NCBI GenBank assembly: GCA_024697705.1
Contig: JAILFF010000128.1
Coordinates: 1-41,075 of the forward strand
DNA: 41,075 nt
Direction: 5' to 3'
Origin: Ruminococcus sp.
GTDB lineage: Bacteria > Bacillota > Clostridia > Oscillospirales > Ruminococcaceae
A program made the translations under genes and the position numbers. Of the stretch, positions 9,460 to 17,603 are shown in pieces; the stretch's first letter is position 1; the number at the start of each line of letters is the position of its first letter. Under the pieces are notes generated by a model. That model had not been told where the DNA came from and made no database searches. It saw only the letters and a program-made list of their open reading frames with translations.

Positions 9460-11142
9460 TTACATATTTTCCCAATTAAATGCATCTCCGCATACCGCGA
9501 CAAACATCATTACGGTGCTTTCCACCATTATCCTGCTGTAATTTCTGAGAATGATATGCCTGTCAAGCGGCGCGCCGTTGACTGTGAGCTTGTTCAGTTT
9601 TTCCGCGCTTTCCATATTGGGCATTATCGAGGTCCTTCTGTTTTGAGCATTGTAAATAATGGTCGCCTGAAGTGAACGGTGGACCTTGTTATTGAACGAG
9701 AGGTCGATCTCGAACTTATTGCCCTTTCCGTTTCTGCCGATCCTGTTCTCGCCCGCATACAGTGTGAGTACCTTGCCCATGTTATCACCGTTTAAAACGA
9801 TAAGAAAACCTGCGGGAAGAACTCTGTCGGGCTCGAATCTTTCAAGCGCTACCGTTACCTCGCCGTCGTCGTCGGAGGGTCTTCCGGGATTTCTGACAAA
9901 ACCGGGATTCCTTCCGTTCATGATCTGAGTTTTTGCAATTCTCGGGAGAGCGTCCTCAAGATTTGAAACAGCGGGATCTCCGCCGTAAACGCCGCCCCTT
10001 TCACGACCGGGAGTCTGCGGAGCATAGGGCGAGGGAGAATTATATTGAGGATTATATGAAGAATTATGAGAAGGATAATTCGGATAGCCGCCGTTTCTGT
10101 ACGGATCGTCCGCGTAAACTCTTTCGTCCCTCATACCCGTATTCCGATAGTAAGGATCGTTCGGATCGGAAACGCTTCTGTCATATGGCGGAGCCTGCGG
10201 AGAAGCATTTCTTCCCTGATATGCGGAAGCGTCCATGCCGGGACGATTTTCCATATATGTAAAGCCCTGCGGCGGGATATTCCTCGCCTGATTGGAAGGC
10301 ATACCCTGTGCGGGACGGCTTTCCGCGTAAGGCGAAGTCTGCTGCGGGATTATCCTCGACTGTTCGGAAGGCATACCCTGCACGGGACGATTTTCTGCGT
10401 AAGGCGAAGTCTGCTGCGGGGCGTTCCACCTCGGTTCAACAGGCGCTTCACGCTGCGGAGAAACATTATCGACGTGCGGAGCGTGCTGCCATTGATCCAT
10501 CGGATCGACAGGTTCCGGAAGCACCTCTTCTGCGGGCTGCTCGGGAGGCCAGCGATGCACCGTCCCGACAGGCTCCTGCGGAACAGGTTCTGCGGGCTGC
10601 TCGGGCGGCCAGTGATGCACCGTCCCGACAGGCTCCTGCGGTACAGGTTCTGCGGGCTGCTCGGGCGGCCAGTGATGTACCGTCCCGACAGGCTCCTGCG
10701 GAACCGCTGCCGAAGGGTAATTCTGCGGCTGCGGCTCCGGCGCGAACTGCCGCGGCGGGGGCGGCGCAGTGGGAGCGGAGGGTCTCATCTGATCGGATTG
10801 TAAGCCTTCACGAGTACCTTTAAGAATGGTGGTATCGGCACTCGCCGACATATCACTCTTCGGAGCCGCTTTTTCCGAATTGCTCAGCAATTTGTTTTTA
10901 AACGGGTTTTCTACGTCTGCGCTTCCGGTTTCGGACAGCATATCGCTTGTCTCCCGCATATCCGAAGTTTCAGGCGAATTTCCGCCTTTTCCGCCCAGAT
11001 TCAGACCGATCACAGGTTGAGTATGATCGATGTTTGAAACGGTTTGCTTTTTCGTCACCGCAGCTCCGCACTGAGGACACACTTTGAACTGTGAAGAATC
11101 AAAATAGTGTCCGTTCGGACATTTCACAAGATTAAAACCCAT
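9460..11142 (-). CDS. Zinc-ribbon, disordered repeat and C-terminal FHA domain protein
   Basis: Predicted phosphothreonine-binding adaptor. The longer frame opens at 11202, but the start at 11142 is chosen because GAGGAG lies at normal spacing before it and the protein then begins directly with a zinc ribbon (CPNGHYFD...CPQCG). A long Pro/Gln-rich segment follows with 20-residue repeats (EPVGTVHHWPPEQPAEPVPQ) and 24-residue repeats (QQTSPYAENRPVQGMPS). The last ~120 residues (from about 439 of 560) are an FHA domain with NRIGRNGKGN, NNKVHRS and LTVNGAPL matching the GR, SxxH-like and NG motifs. In Firmicutes T7SS, FHA domains usually sit at the N terminus of EssC; here FHA is on a separate protein beside the phosphatase and pseudokinases, implying a phospho-dependent scaffold. 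Confidence 0.87.
   Translation of the reverse strand: MGFNLVKCPNGHYFDSSQFKVCPQCGAAVTKKQTVSNIDHTQPVIGLNLGGKGGNSPETSDMRETSDMLSETGSADVENPFKNKLLSNSEKAAPKSDMSASADTTILKGTREGLQSDQMRPSAPTAPPPPRQFAPEPQPQNYPSAAVPQEPVGTVHHWPPEQPAEPVPQEPVGTVHHWPPEQPAEPVPQEPVGTVHRWPPEQPAEEVLPEPVDPMDQWQHAPHVDNVSPQREAPVEPRWNAPQQTSPYAENRPVQGMPSEQSRIIPQQTSPYAESRPAQGMPSNQARNIPPQGFTYMENRPGMDASAYQGRNASPQAPPYDRSVSDPNDPYYRNTGMRDERVYADDPYRNGGYPNYPSHNSSYNPQYNSPSPYAPQTPGRERGGVYGGDPAVSNLEDALPRIAKTQIMNGRNPGFVRNPGRPSDDDGEVTVALERFEPDRVLPAGFLIVLNGDNMGKVLTLYAGENRIGRNGKGNKFEIDLSFNNKVHRSLQATIIYNAQNRRTSIMPNMESAEKLNKLTVNGAPLDRHIILRNYSRIMVESTVMMFVAVCGDAFNWENM
10294..10437 (-). repeat. Two 72-bp coding repeats in the FHA gene
   Basis: Two neighbouring copies with an exact 72-bp period encode the 24-residue unit containing QQTSPYAE and RP-QGMPS. 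A third, more diverged copy lies downstream in the gene. The frame is preserved. Confidence 0.7.
10531..10700 (-). repeat. 60-bp tandem coding repeats in the FHA gene
   Basis: About three copies with an exact 60-bp period encode the unit PQEPVGTVHHWPPEQPAEPV. The inner copies are nearly identical at the DNA level, suggesting recent expansion or slippage of a disordered linker. Confidence 0.85.
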
Positions 11143-11180
11143 ATTTTTCAGCTCCTCGAATAATAATACGGCTTTCGCCC

Positions 11181-11245
11181 GCTCCTGTGCGTGCAGGAGC
11201 ATTTAAGCAATACCGCGCAAAGCCCTCGGACGGTCTTTGTGCGGT
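11181..11245. other. Two hairpins between the PP2C and FHA genes
   Basis: An 11-bp stem pairs 11212-11222 with 11235-11245 (one G-U pair); a second stem pairs 11181-11187 with 11194-11200. On the minus strand no clear T run follows, so this is more likely a processing or attenuation element than a full terminator. A T-rich run follows the first hairpin only on the plus strand, where no gene ends. Confidence 0.45.
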
Positions 11246-11253
11246 GTTGTTTT

Positions 11254-11988
11254 TTATATTTTTATAAGTACAAATGAAGTATTATCAACTTTTCTTCCGT
11301 CAATTACCTTAACGCAGTTGATAAGATCATCGGCGGCAGAGCTAACATTGCCGCACAGTACGCCGTTTACAGCAAAATGCTTGGACAGCACGAAATGAAT
11401 ACCCTCGTCGTGTATAGCCTTGTACAGACCGTCGGAAGTGACAAGCAGCACATCATTTTCGCAAAGCGTCAGCGGACCTGCGCTTACATCCAAAAGATAA
11501 AGCCCGCCCATACCGAGATAACTCACAAGACTTTCGATCTGATTTTTTTCAGCCGAAAAGGAATTCGCAGCCTCGTCAAGATCGTTATCAAGCACATACT
11601 TATAATTATGATCGTGGGTGATCGGCGTAAGGACATTGTTTCTGTAAATATACAGTCGGCTGTCTCCCACCGAGACCCATCTGAGTTCCCTTCCCGTCAG
11701 ATGGATAAACACCCCGGTTGTTCCGCCGTCGCCGCCGAACTGATCGTAGATATCGCTGTCAATTTGTTCGGCAGCCTCGGAAAGATATTCCGAAATATCC
11801 TCCGGCCCAAGCGACAGATAGCCCTGTACCATGGTTTGAGCAGCATAGTGTGAGGATTCCGCAGCCTTTTCCCTGCTGCCCATTCCGTCACATACCGCTA
11901 TAAGAAGACCTTTTTCAGTGCCGCCGACCTCGATGCTGTCCTGCTGCGTCTTGCGAGTACCTATAAATTGTCTTTTTACCCATTCCAT
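11254..11988 (-). CDS. PP2C-family serine/threonine phosphatase
   Basis: Metal-dependent (PPM/PP2C) phosphatase expected to remove phosphate from Ser/Thr, cytoplasmic, with no membrane segment. All motifs are present. From the ATG at 11988: TQQDS (Asp17), VCDGMG (Asp34), GGTTG, VGDSRLY (Asp109), VTSDGLY (Asp186) and VDNTS (Asp235). So it should be active, unlike the two kinase-like proteins beside it. An upstream in-frame ATG at 12066 would add 26 residues without homology; both starts have weak ribosome sites, so the N terminus is uncertain. It resembles PrpC/Stp1-type phosphatases, which usually partner a PASTA kinase. Confidence 0.9.
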   Translation of the reverse strand: MEWVKRQFIGTRKTQQDSIEVGGTEKGLLIAVCDGMGSREKAAESSHYAAQTMVQGYLSLGPEDISEYLSEAAEQIDSDIYDQFGGDGGTTGVFIHLTGRELRWVSVGDSRLYIYRNNVLTPITHDHNYKYVLDNDLDEAANSFSAEKNQIESLVSYLGMGGLYLLDVSAGPLTLCENDVLLVTSDGLYKAIHDEGIHFVLSKHFAVNGVLCGNVSSAADDLINCVKVIDGRKVDNTSFVLIKI

Positions 11989-12146
11989 ATTACCACCATT
12001 GTTCTTCTTCGCAATTTTATCAAACAGCAAAACCTCAGCTGCGGCTCTGCTCTCGTACACGCTCATACTGCCCTGCCGCAGATTGGCGGAGCAATATCAT
12101 CGGGATAAATACTGCAAATTCAATCAAAATTTGGCATATATTGTAA

Positions 12147-12176
12147 ATTATAGTAAATACCCCAAAACATCAGACA
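12147..12176 (-). promoter_or_regulatory. Possible weak promoter ahead of the PP2C gene
   Basis: A perfect TATAAT (12152-12147, minus strand) lies just past the WXG100 terminator hairpin. The -35 candidate is poor (TGTCTG, 18-bp spacer), so this is only suggestive of separate transcription of the PP2C-FHA-pseudokinase block. Confidence 0.3.
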
Positions 12177-12215
12177 GCCTCGAAAACCAAAAACGCGGGT
12201 TTCCGAGGGTCTGAT
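12169..12215 (-). terminator. Hairpin after the WXG100 gene
   Basis: ATCAGAC (12169-12175) pairs with GTCTGAT (12209-12215), and an inner stem extends it with mismatches. A short T stretch follows on the minus strand. It probably causes partial termination, raising WXG100 transcript relative to the downstream genes. Confidence 0.55.
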
Positions 12216-12255
12216 CAACGTAAATATTCAGCTAAGAGTATGATACAAATGTTCG

Positions 12256-12561
12256 TTACTGGGGATCTCTGTTGTATTCGCCGAGCGACCTGTCAGCCTC
12301 TCCGAATACCTCGCGGCAGTCGGTAAGGGTATCGCACATGGTCTTCAGGATATCGTAGATGCCGCCGATGTTGGTCTTAACGGTCTTGGCGTCAGCCATG
12401 AAAGCCTCCGCACCGAGACCCTTCCAGTTTTCGGAAAGAGCATTCACGATGCTGTCGTAGGTGGTGTTGATCTCGTCGTACCTTGTAAGCAGCTGCTCCT
12501 TGCTTGCGATAAAGTTGTCAAATGCCTTTGTGTCAAGTAATACGTATTCTCCGTTTGCCAT
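12256..12561 (-). CDS. WXG100-family secreted protein
   Basis: A 101-residue helical hairpin with a canonical W-K-G turn (SENWKGLGAEAF, Trp near residue 46), the hallmark of EsxA/YukE-type T7SS substrates. It follows the split EssC genes and has GGAGG at good spacing before its ATG. Its C-terminal tail ends SLGEYNRDPQ, a near match to the tail of the WXG100-like protein encoded at 19362-19679, which may be a shared recognition element. It likely dimerises with itself or another WXG100 protein of the locus and docks on the C-terminal EssC ATPase domain. Confidence 0.9.
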   Translation of the reverse strand: MANGEYVLLDTKAFDNFIASKEQLLTRYDEINTTYDSIVNALSENWKGLGAEAFMADAKTVKTNIGGIYDILKTMCDTLTDCREVFGEADRSLGEYNRDPQ

Positions 12562-12596
12562 ATAAAACTACCTCCGTTTCAGATTTGGCTTATTTG

Positions 12597-14165
12597 TCAT
12601 TTTTTCTTCGATCCGTCGTCCTTGTCGATCTTAATGAATTTCAGCTTTTGCAGGTCGTCCGACTCAACGTTGTAGAAATAGCCGTCGCCGAGTTCGCAGC
12701 GTGCGTACTGCGCTTTCAGCTCCTTAACGTCCATTTCGCCGAATACCGAGCCCGTGCCGCGCTCCGCGGCGAACTCAGCAATGTTATCGAGCAGGAACAC
12801 TCCGAAAAGGCTGCTATTTACGGCGATCTCGGTCTCTCTTGCATTGGCGCCGAAAAACTTTCTCATGTGAGCTAAGATCACCCAGCACTTGTTGTCCTCC
12901 GCCGAGCCGATTATCTCGGGGATCTTCTGCTTCATGAGGATCTCGCCCTTGGTATTGAACATATTCTTGTTCTGGAGTACGAATACCGTCGGCGGACGAG
13001 TCACTGTCTTCGCCTTTTCCTTCGAGGTGCGGTAGTAGCCGTTTTCGGTCACGAAATCGACCATATCCTGCATCTCGGTGAAGTACTTGTCGTCGGGACG
13101 GCTCTTGTCGTAGAATTCCATGAGCTGTTCTCTTCCGTCGTCGAAGAACACGAAGCTGTAATCGGGGTGCTTGGTGCGGATCGCATTTATCATAACTCTT
13201 AGCAAATTTGTTTTTCCGAATCCTTTTTTACCGTAGATCGCCAGCGAGCGCACGGTATTAAGGTTAATGGTGATCGGCATATGCTCGTAATAATCGAGCC
13301 CGACCGAGATATTATCCTCGTTCTCGCCCTCAACATACGCCGAAGAAACATATTTGTCGTAATTATCGAGCGTGAGATTTCTGTCGAAGACTCTCATCTT
13401 CTCGGTCTTGACCGGTATCTGTCCGGTCATTTCTATAAATTCTTTAAGCTCTGTTTCCTCTTCCGCAAAGGGCAGGAACGCCTGAAATTCTCTGAGCTTG
13501 CCGCCTATCACGGAAACGCCGCGTCCGGGGTTGCTCATGTGCTCGAAAACTCTCGAACCGAAGATCTCGACGTATTTGTCCTGCGAGATCGCGAAAGCGA
13601 ATTTTGAACTGAAGCTGCCCATGAATCTGCCGAGACCGCCCGAAATATCGGTAGCGGTAAATATTACCGACAGTCCCTTTGCAAGACCGTCGCGGCAGTA
13701 GGCGAGCAGTTCCTCGTGGTAGATCTCGTATCTTTCGTCGGCAAGAAAAGCGTTGACGTTATCTATGACAAGCACGATATGCACAGGCTTTTCCTCGGCG
13801 TCGCTGTTGTATACGTCAAGGAAGCGCCTCGAACGAAGTATCATCTGATTGTTCTGTATCTTCTTATCGAGCGTCTTGAATATTCGTCTGATGTTTTCCT
13901 CGTTTGCCGAGCTGAAACAAGCCGATACCTGACACAGATCCTCGTACATTCCGAGGTTCCCGCCGAAGTCGGCGATATGGATATCTGTCTGCCGCGAAGG
14001 GTCGATACATTCGTGCATCCTTATGAGCAGCGTTTTTAGGAAGCTCGTTTTGCCGGTTGCGTGGTCGCCGAATATCACGATATTGGTCGATACCGGGTCG
14101 ATATAGAAGACCGGCTGTGTTTGATTATCAAGGTCGTCATATATCCCCATTGGCAGCCGACTCAT
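12597..14165 (-). CDS. EssC C-terminal half: FtsK/SpoIIIE-type ATPase with two P-loops
   Basis: Cytoplasmic ATPase corresponding to domains D2 and D3 of EssC (EccCb-like). The first P-loop is GDHATGKTS (33-41) with a Walker B-like VLVIDNV (131-137). The second P-loop is GKKGFGKTN (312-320); its Walker B position (VFVLQNK) lacks an acidic residue, so D3 may bind but hardly hydrolyse ATP. There is no membrane segment. Its start overlaps the end of the preceding EssC gene by 29 bp and has GGAGGTGAT at good spacing, so the two are probably translationally coupled. In Firmicutes T7SSb, EssC is normally one polypeptide; the split resembles mycobacterial EccCa/EccCb. Confidence 0.88.
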   Translation of the reverse strand: MSRLPMGIYDDLDNQTQPVFYIDPVSTNIVIFGDHATGKTSFLKTLLIRMHECIDPSRQTDIHIADFGGNLGMYEDLCQVSACFSSANEENIRRIFKTLDKKIQNNQMILRSRRFLDVYNSDAEEKPVHIVLVIDNVNAFLADERYEIYHEELLAYCRDGLAKGLSVIFTATDISGGLGRFMGSFSSKFAFAISQDKYVEIFGSRVFEHMSNPGRGVSVIGGKLREFQAFLPFAEEETELKEFIEMTGQIPVKTEKMRVFDRNLTLDNYDKYVSSAYVEGENEDNISVGLDYYEHMPITINLNTVRSLAIYGKKGFGKTNLLRVMINAIRTKHPDYSFVFFDDGREQLMEFYDKSRPDDKYFTEMQDMVDFVTENGYYRTSKEKAKTVTRPPTVFVLQNKNMFNTKGEILMKQKIPEIIGSAEDNKCWVILAHMRKFFGANARETEIAVNSSLFGVFLLDNIAEFAAERGTGSVFGEMDVKELKAQYARCELGDGYFYNVESDDLQKLKFIKIDKDDGSKKK

Positions 14166-17100
14166 CGAACATCACCTCCGACATTGGTTCGTATTTGCCC
14201 TTGACAAAGCTCCATACCTTGCCTTCCTTAAGAATGATCTTGTTGGGCAAAGGATTCTGAAAGACGATATGCGGCGTGGCGTAATCGCTGCCATGCTGTT
14301 TATGATACTCGCAGATGCCGTTTACTACCGCCGAAAGCTGAGTTTTCAGCTCGCCGCGTTCCTTGAGCATCGCTTTTCTCTTGTGCATATCGGTATTGTC
14401 CTTTTCGGAATCGTAGAACTGGGTATATCTTCCGCTTTTGCTTGCCTCGATGATCGTCGTGGGTATCTCGATATTGTCAAGGATATTGGCTCCCGTGTAA
14501 GCCGACTGGAAATATTCAAACTTTGAACCCGTGCCGACAAGCAGATAGGCTCTGCCGTTACCGGGCATATTCGGGCTTGCCGCGAGGTCGTTACCGATCA
14601 TTTCCTTTGAAGCCTGTCTCGTGGCGACCTTTAAGCAGAGACGCGATTTTGAGTTTACGCGGATATCGTCGGTGATAGCGCCTTCGATGTTCTGCGAAAC
14701 GAGTATGATGTGTATGCCGAGGCTTCGTCCGACGCGGGCGATGGTAGTTATCTCACCGATGAAGTCGAGGTCGTTCTTGTCGGAGGAGAAGCGTTTCAGC
14801 TCGGTAAACTCGTCAACAATAAGTATAAGATGCGAAAGCACGTCCCGCTTTGCCTGACGCCTGATCTGATCCGCCTCTTCGTCGGTAAGACCCTTGTCGC
14901 CGGCTTTGTTTTTGATATGTTCCTCAATGTTGCGGCAAGCGCTTATGTAGCCGTCGATGCTGTCCACGCGCATTGAGTTGAAAAGTATCTTTCGGCGCTT
15001 GATCTCGGAAGTAAGCGCGTCGAGGAATCGCTTAAGGGTGTACACCGCGCCTGTTCCGTTCTCGTCGCCGTCAACGTCCGTTACCTTGCCGACAACGTGC
15101 GGAAGTTCGCCCAGTCTGTTGATAAAGCCGCCGCCCTTCATATCGACGAGCAGAAAGTTTACCTCATCGGGACGGAACCGCAGGACAAGACCGAGCAGGA
15201 ACGAAATTATTGTCTCTGATTTACCCGAACCGGTCGTACCGGCTACAAGCATATGAGGACCGTCGGACCTTTCGTGCAAGTCAAGGCAAGTAATACCGCT
15301 GTCTGTTTTTCCTATCGGCACGCCGAGCGACTGAGTTACATCGTAGCGGCGTTTTCCATTTACGTTACCCCACGACTCGGCTATCTTAAGATTATCGTTG
15401 GTGATATCATAAAGCTCGAAAAGACCTACGTTTGATGGTACTTTTCCGTTCTGAGAGATCTTTGAATAACTCAGGGTCGAAAGAACTTTGTATGCAAGAT
15501 AAAGAGGGTCTCTCACTCCCTGTTCGGAGCTGTTGTCGATTATCGAATACTCGGAAAAATCGACCTTTTGTTTTTCGTCCTCGTGAGGGATCACCACGCC
15601 GCTGCAATCATTATTGAGCTTTATCAGGTAATTGCAATACTTGGGAAGGTGTTCGGCGTACTTCTTTACAAAGACGAATGTGAAATGCAGATTGTTCTCG
15701 TAAGGCTCGGACGACTTCGGCTCACGCGGAAGAAATCCTGCGAAAGCGTGTTCCTTCATGCCGTACTCGTGATAAACGATCATTATTATATGCGGCGAAG
15801 TTATGCCGTTCTGCTCGTCGGCGCGTTCGCTTGCGATGTTCAGCAGAGAACCGAACACTGCGTTTGCGCTTTCGTTATCGAAAACAAACTGCGCTCTGTC
15901 AGAGAAAAGCTCGCGGAAGTGCGGCATGAATTTGAACATCTTGACCTTTCGCTCGATGATTGAACGATCGGACGTCGGCTCGAACAGCACTATCAGCTGA
16001 AGTTCCTCGGGAGAGTGATAGAAGCAAAGCTCGAATATCACCTTCTTCAAGAACTTTTCGGCGTTTTCGTTGACATCGGTAAGGAGACCCAGCGCTCCGC
16101 AGTTTTTCAGCGAGAACAGGTAAGGCGCCTCCATATAGTATTTGAATCTGTTGGCAATGTGATCGGGAAGATTGCTGAGATAGGACTGTTCGTCCGCCTT
16201 GACGTCTATCCCTTCCCTTGAATGGAGCTGCTTGTAGATCTCGTCGTTCGGCAAATAAAGCTCGACGCTGCTGTCCTTATAGCGGAAGTAAGCGGGAGAG
16301 AAAACAACGTCTTTTTTGCTTGACTTTATCTCAAACTTGCTCTTCACCTTGCTCGATATTCCAAGCCTTACGGCAAGGAAGTCGTCGTTTACGGCAGTGC
16401 GGCTGAAAATATCGCCGCTCACACTGAATACGCTCTTTTCGTAGGTAGCACCGTATTCGAGGAGCTTATTCAAATTCGGGTAAAGCTCTTCCATCTTTTT
16501 CACGTCGTCGTCCTGACGCTTCTTGATAGAGGCTATGAGCCGCTTGATGTATTCCTGGTAATGATCTTTCCAGTCCTGAACGGACTGCCTGTATTTTTTC
16601 TTCTGCTGCCGCCAGTTCAACACCGAAGAAAATATGGTAATAGCGCTCATTGAAACGCTCATTATTATCATAGTTTTGCCCATGCCCGTTGTGCTTGACA
16701 TAAGCACGCCGCGGATAAACACCATCGCGATCATCATAAGCATGGTAGGCAGCAACATCATAAGGAGGTTCTGCTCGCTCTCGGCAGGCGGATCCTGCGG
16801 AGAGATTATCTCGATCGGCTCATCGTTGAACCGATAGAGCTGTCTTGTACTGATATTGTATTCGGGGAAAACAACTTCAGGCTCATCGTCGTCCTTACCG
16901 CTGAATGCGGGGATTATGTTGAGCGGATTCGCCTGAATAGACTGGACTGCCGCAGAGCAGTCGAAAAGAAATCTTGTTGAAGAAAGCACACCTATTTCAA
17001 AGAGCTTTTTATCGAAATCTTTTAAAGAGATCACTGCTCTTCCGTTGACGATAGGCAGCGCACCTTCGGCGTATTCGTTATATGAGGTGATCGTGATCTT

Positions 17101-17319
17101 TGGCAGTACACCGCGGTGATTATCATCAAGGATACATTCGGTAAATACCTCGAAGCAATGCCCGTAAAACTCATCGGACTTTCTTTTTTGAAGACCGTAG
17201 AAAACACCGTCCATGAGCTGCTTTAGCGTGGAATCGCGCAGAACTATCAGCTCGAAGACCGATGATTTTCCCGCATGGTCGATGAATTCCATTCCTATTA
17301 GAACCTTATTACTTTCCAA
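14137..17319 (-). CDS. essC: EssC N-terminal half: membrane FtsK/SpoIIIE-type secretion ATPase
   Basis: Core motor of the type VII secretion system. Residues 1-170 are a cytoplasmic region without a clear FHA motif. Two membrane segments lie at about 184-203 and 215-234. A basic coiled stretch follows, then the D1 ATPase at about 655-960 with P-loop GTTGSGKSET (694-703), Walker B LILIVDEF (831-838) and LVSQNIEG as sensor. The protein stops after D1, and D2/D3 are on the next gene. The start appears to be TTG at 17319, with GGAG 11 nt upstream; an in-frame ATG at 17292 is an alternative with a weaker site. The essC symbol is by family; the sequence is divergent. Confidence 0.9.
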   Translation of the reverse strand: MESNKVLIGMEFIDHAGKSSVFELIVLRDSTLKQLMDGVFYGLQKRKSDEFYGHCFEVFTECILDDNHRGVLPKITITSYNEYAEGALPIVNGRAVISLKDFDKKLFEIGVLSSTRFLFDCSAAVQSIQANPLNIIPAFSGKDDDEPEVVFPEYNISTRQLYRFNDEPIEIISPQDPPAESEQNLLMMLLPTMLMMIAMVFIRGVLMSSTTGMGKTMIIMSVSMSAITIFSSVLNWRQQKKKYRQSVQDWKDHYQEYIKRLIASIKKRQDDDVKKMEELYPNLNKLLEYGATYEKSVFSVSGDIFSRTAVNDDFLAVRLGISSKVKSKFEIKSSKKDVVFSPAYFRYKDSSVELYLPNDEIYKQLHSREGIDVKADEQSYLSNLPDHIANRFKYYMEAPYLFSLKNCGALGLLTDVNENAEKFLKKVIFELCFYHSPEELQLIVLFEPTSDRSIIERKVKMFKFMPHFRELFSDRAQFVFDNESANAVFGSLLNIASERADEQNGITSPHIIMIVYHEYGMKEHAFAGFLPREPKSSEPYENNLHFTFVFVKKYAEHLPKYCNYLIKLNNDCSGVVIPHEDEKQKVDFSEYSIIDNSSEQGVRDPLYLAYKVLSTLSYSKISQNGKVPSNVGLFELYDITNDNLKIAESWGNVNGKRRYDVTQSLGVPIGKTDSGITCLDLHERSDGPHMLVAGTTGSGKSETIISFLLGLVLRFRPDEVNFLLVDMKGGGFINRLGELPHVVGKVTDVDGDENGTGAVYTLKRFLDALTSEIKRRKILFNSMRVDSIDGYISACRNIEEHIKNKAGDKGLTDEEADQIRRQAKRDVLSHLILIVDEFTELKRFSSDKNDLDFIGEITTIARVGRSLGIHIILVSQNIEGAITDDIRVNSKSRLCLKVATRQASKEMIGNDLAASPNMPGNGRAYLLVGTGSKFEYFQSAYTGANILDNIEIPTTIIEASKSGRYTQFYDSEKDNTDMHKRKAMLKERGELKTQLSAVVNGICEYHKQHGSDYATPHIVFQNPLPNKIILKEGKVWSFVKGKYEPMSEVMFDESAANGDI

Positions 17320-17391
17320 GGATCATATCACTCCAATACTGTAACCGACCCGTTCTGACGGATCCTGAGATTCTGTATAAATAAACGCAAA

Positions 17392-17524
17392 TATCCTTTC
17401 GGCTCATTATCGTAAGCCCCGCAATAAATCAACGAAAGCTCTGCCGAAAGGATAATTGCATTATTTACTTCCACCGATCTGCTGAGTATTCCGGTAAAGC
17501 CATTGGCAGGCTAAATATACCGGA
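17392..17524 (-). other. Paired inverted repeats upstream of essC
   Basis: A perfect 12-bp inverted repeat (17392-17403 with 17443-17454) encloses a 39-nt loop. A second hairpin pairs 17490-17496 with 17518-17524 and has an inner AGCC/GGCT stem. Both lie in the 284-bp gap between the 376-aa gene and essC. No strong promoter or T run was seen, so they may act in RNA processing or attenuation. Confidence 0.5.
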
Positions 17525-17603
17525 TCGTGTAAGAGATCAATAATGATTATCGGCGAATTGAGTCGATTTAACAACTGTCTATTTGACCGTTATCATTCAG
17601 CCG

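Noticed and set aside
10066..10803. 245-codon plus-strand frame opposite the FHA gene repeats
   Set aside because: Its apparent repeats are the reverse complement of the FHA linker repeats; no ribosome site.
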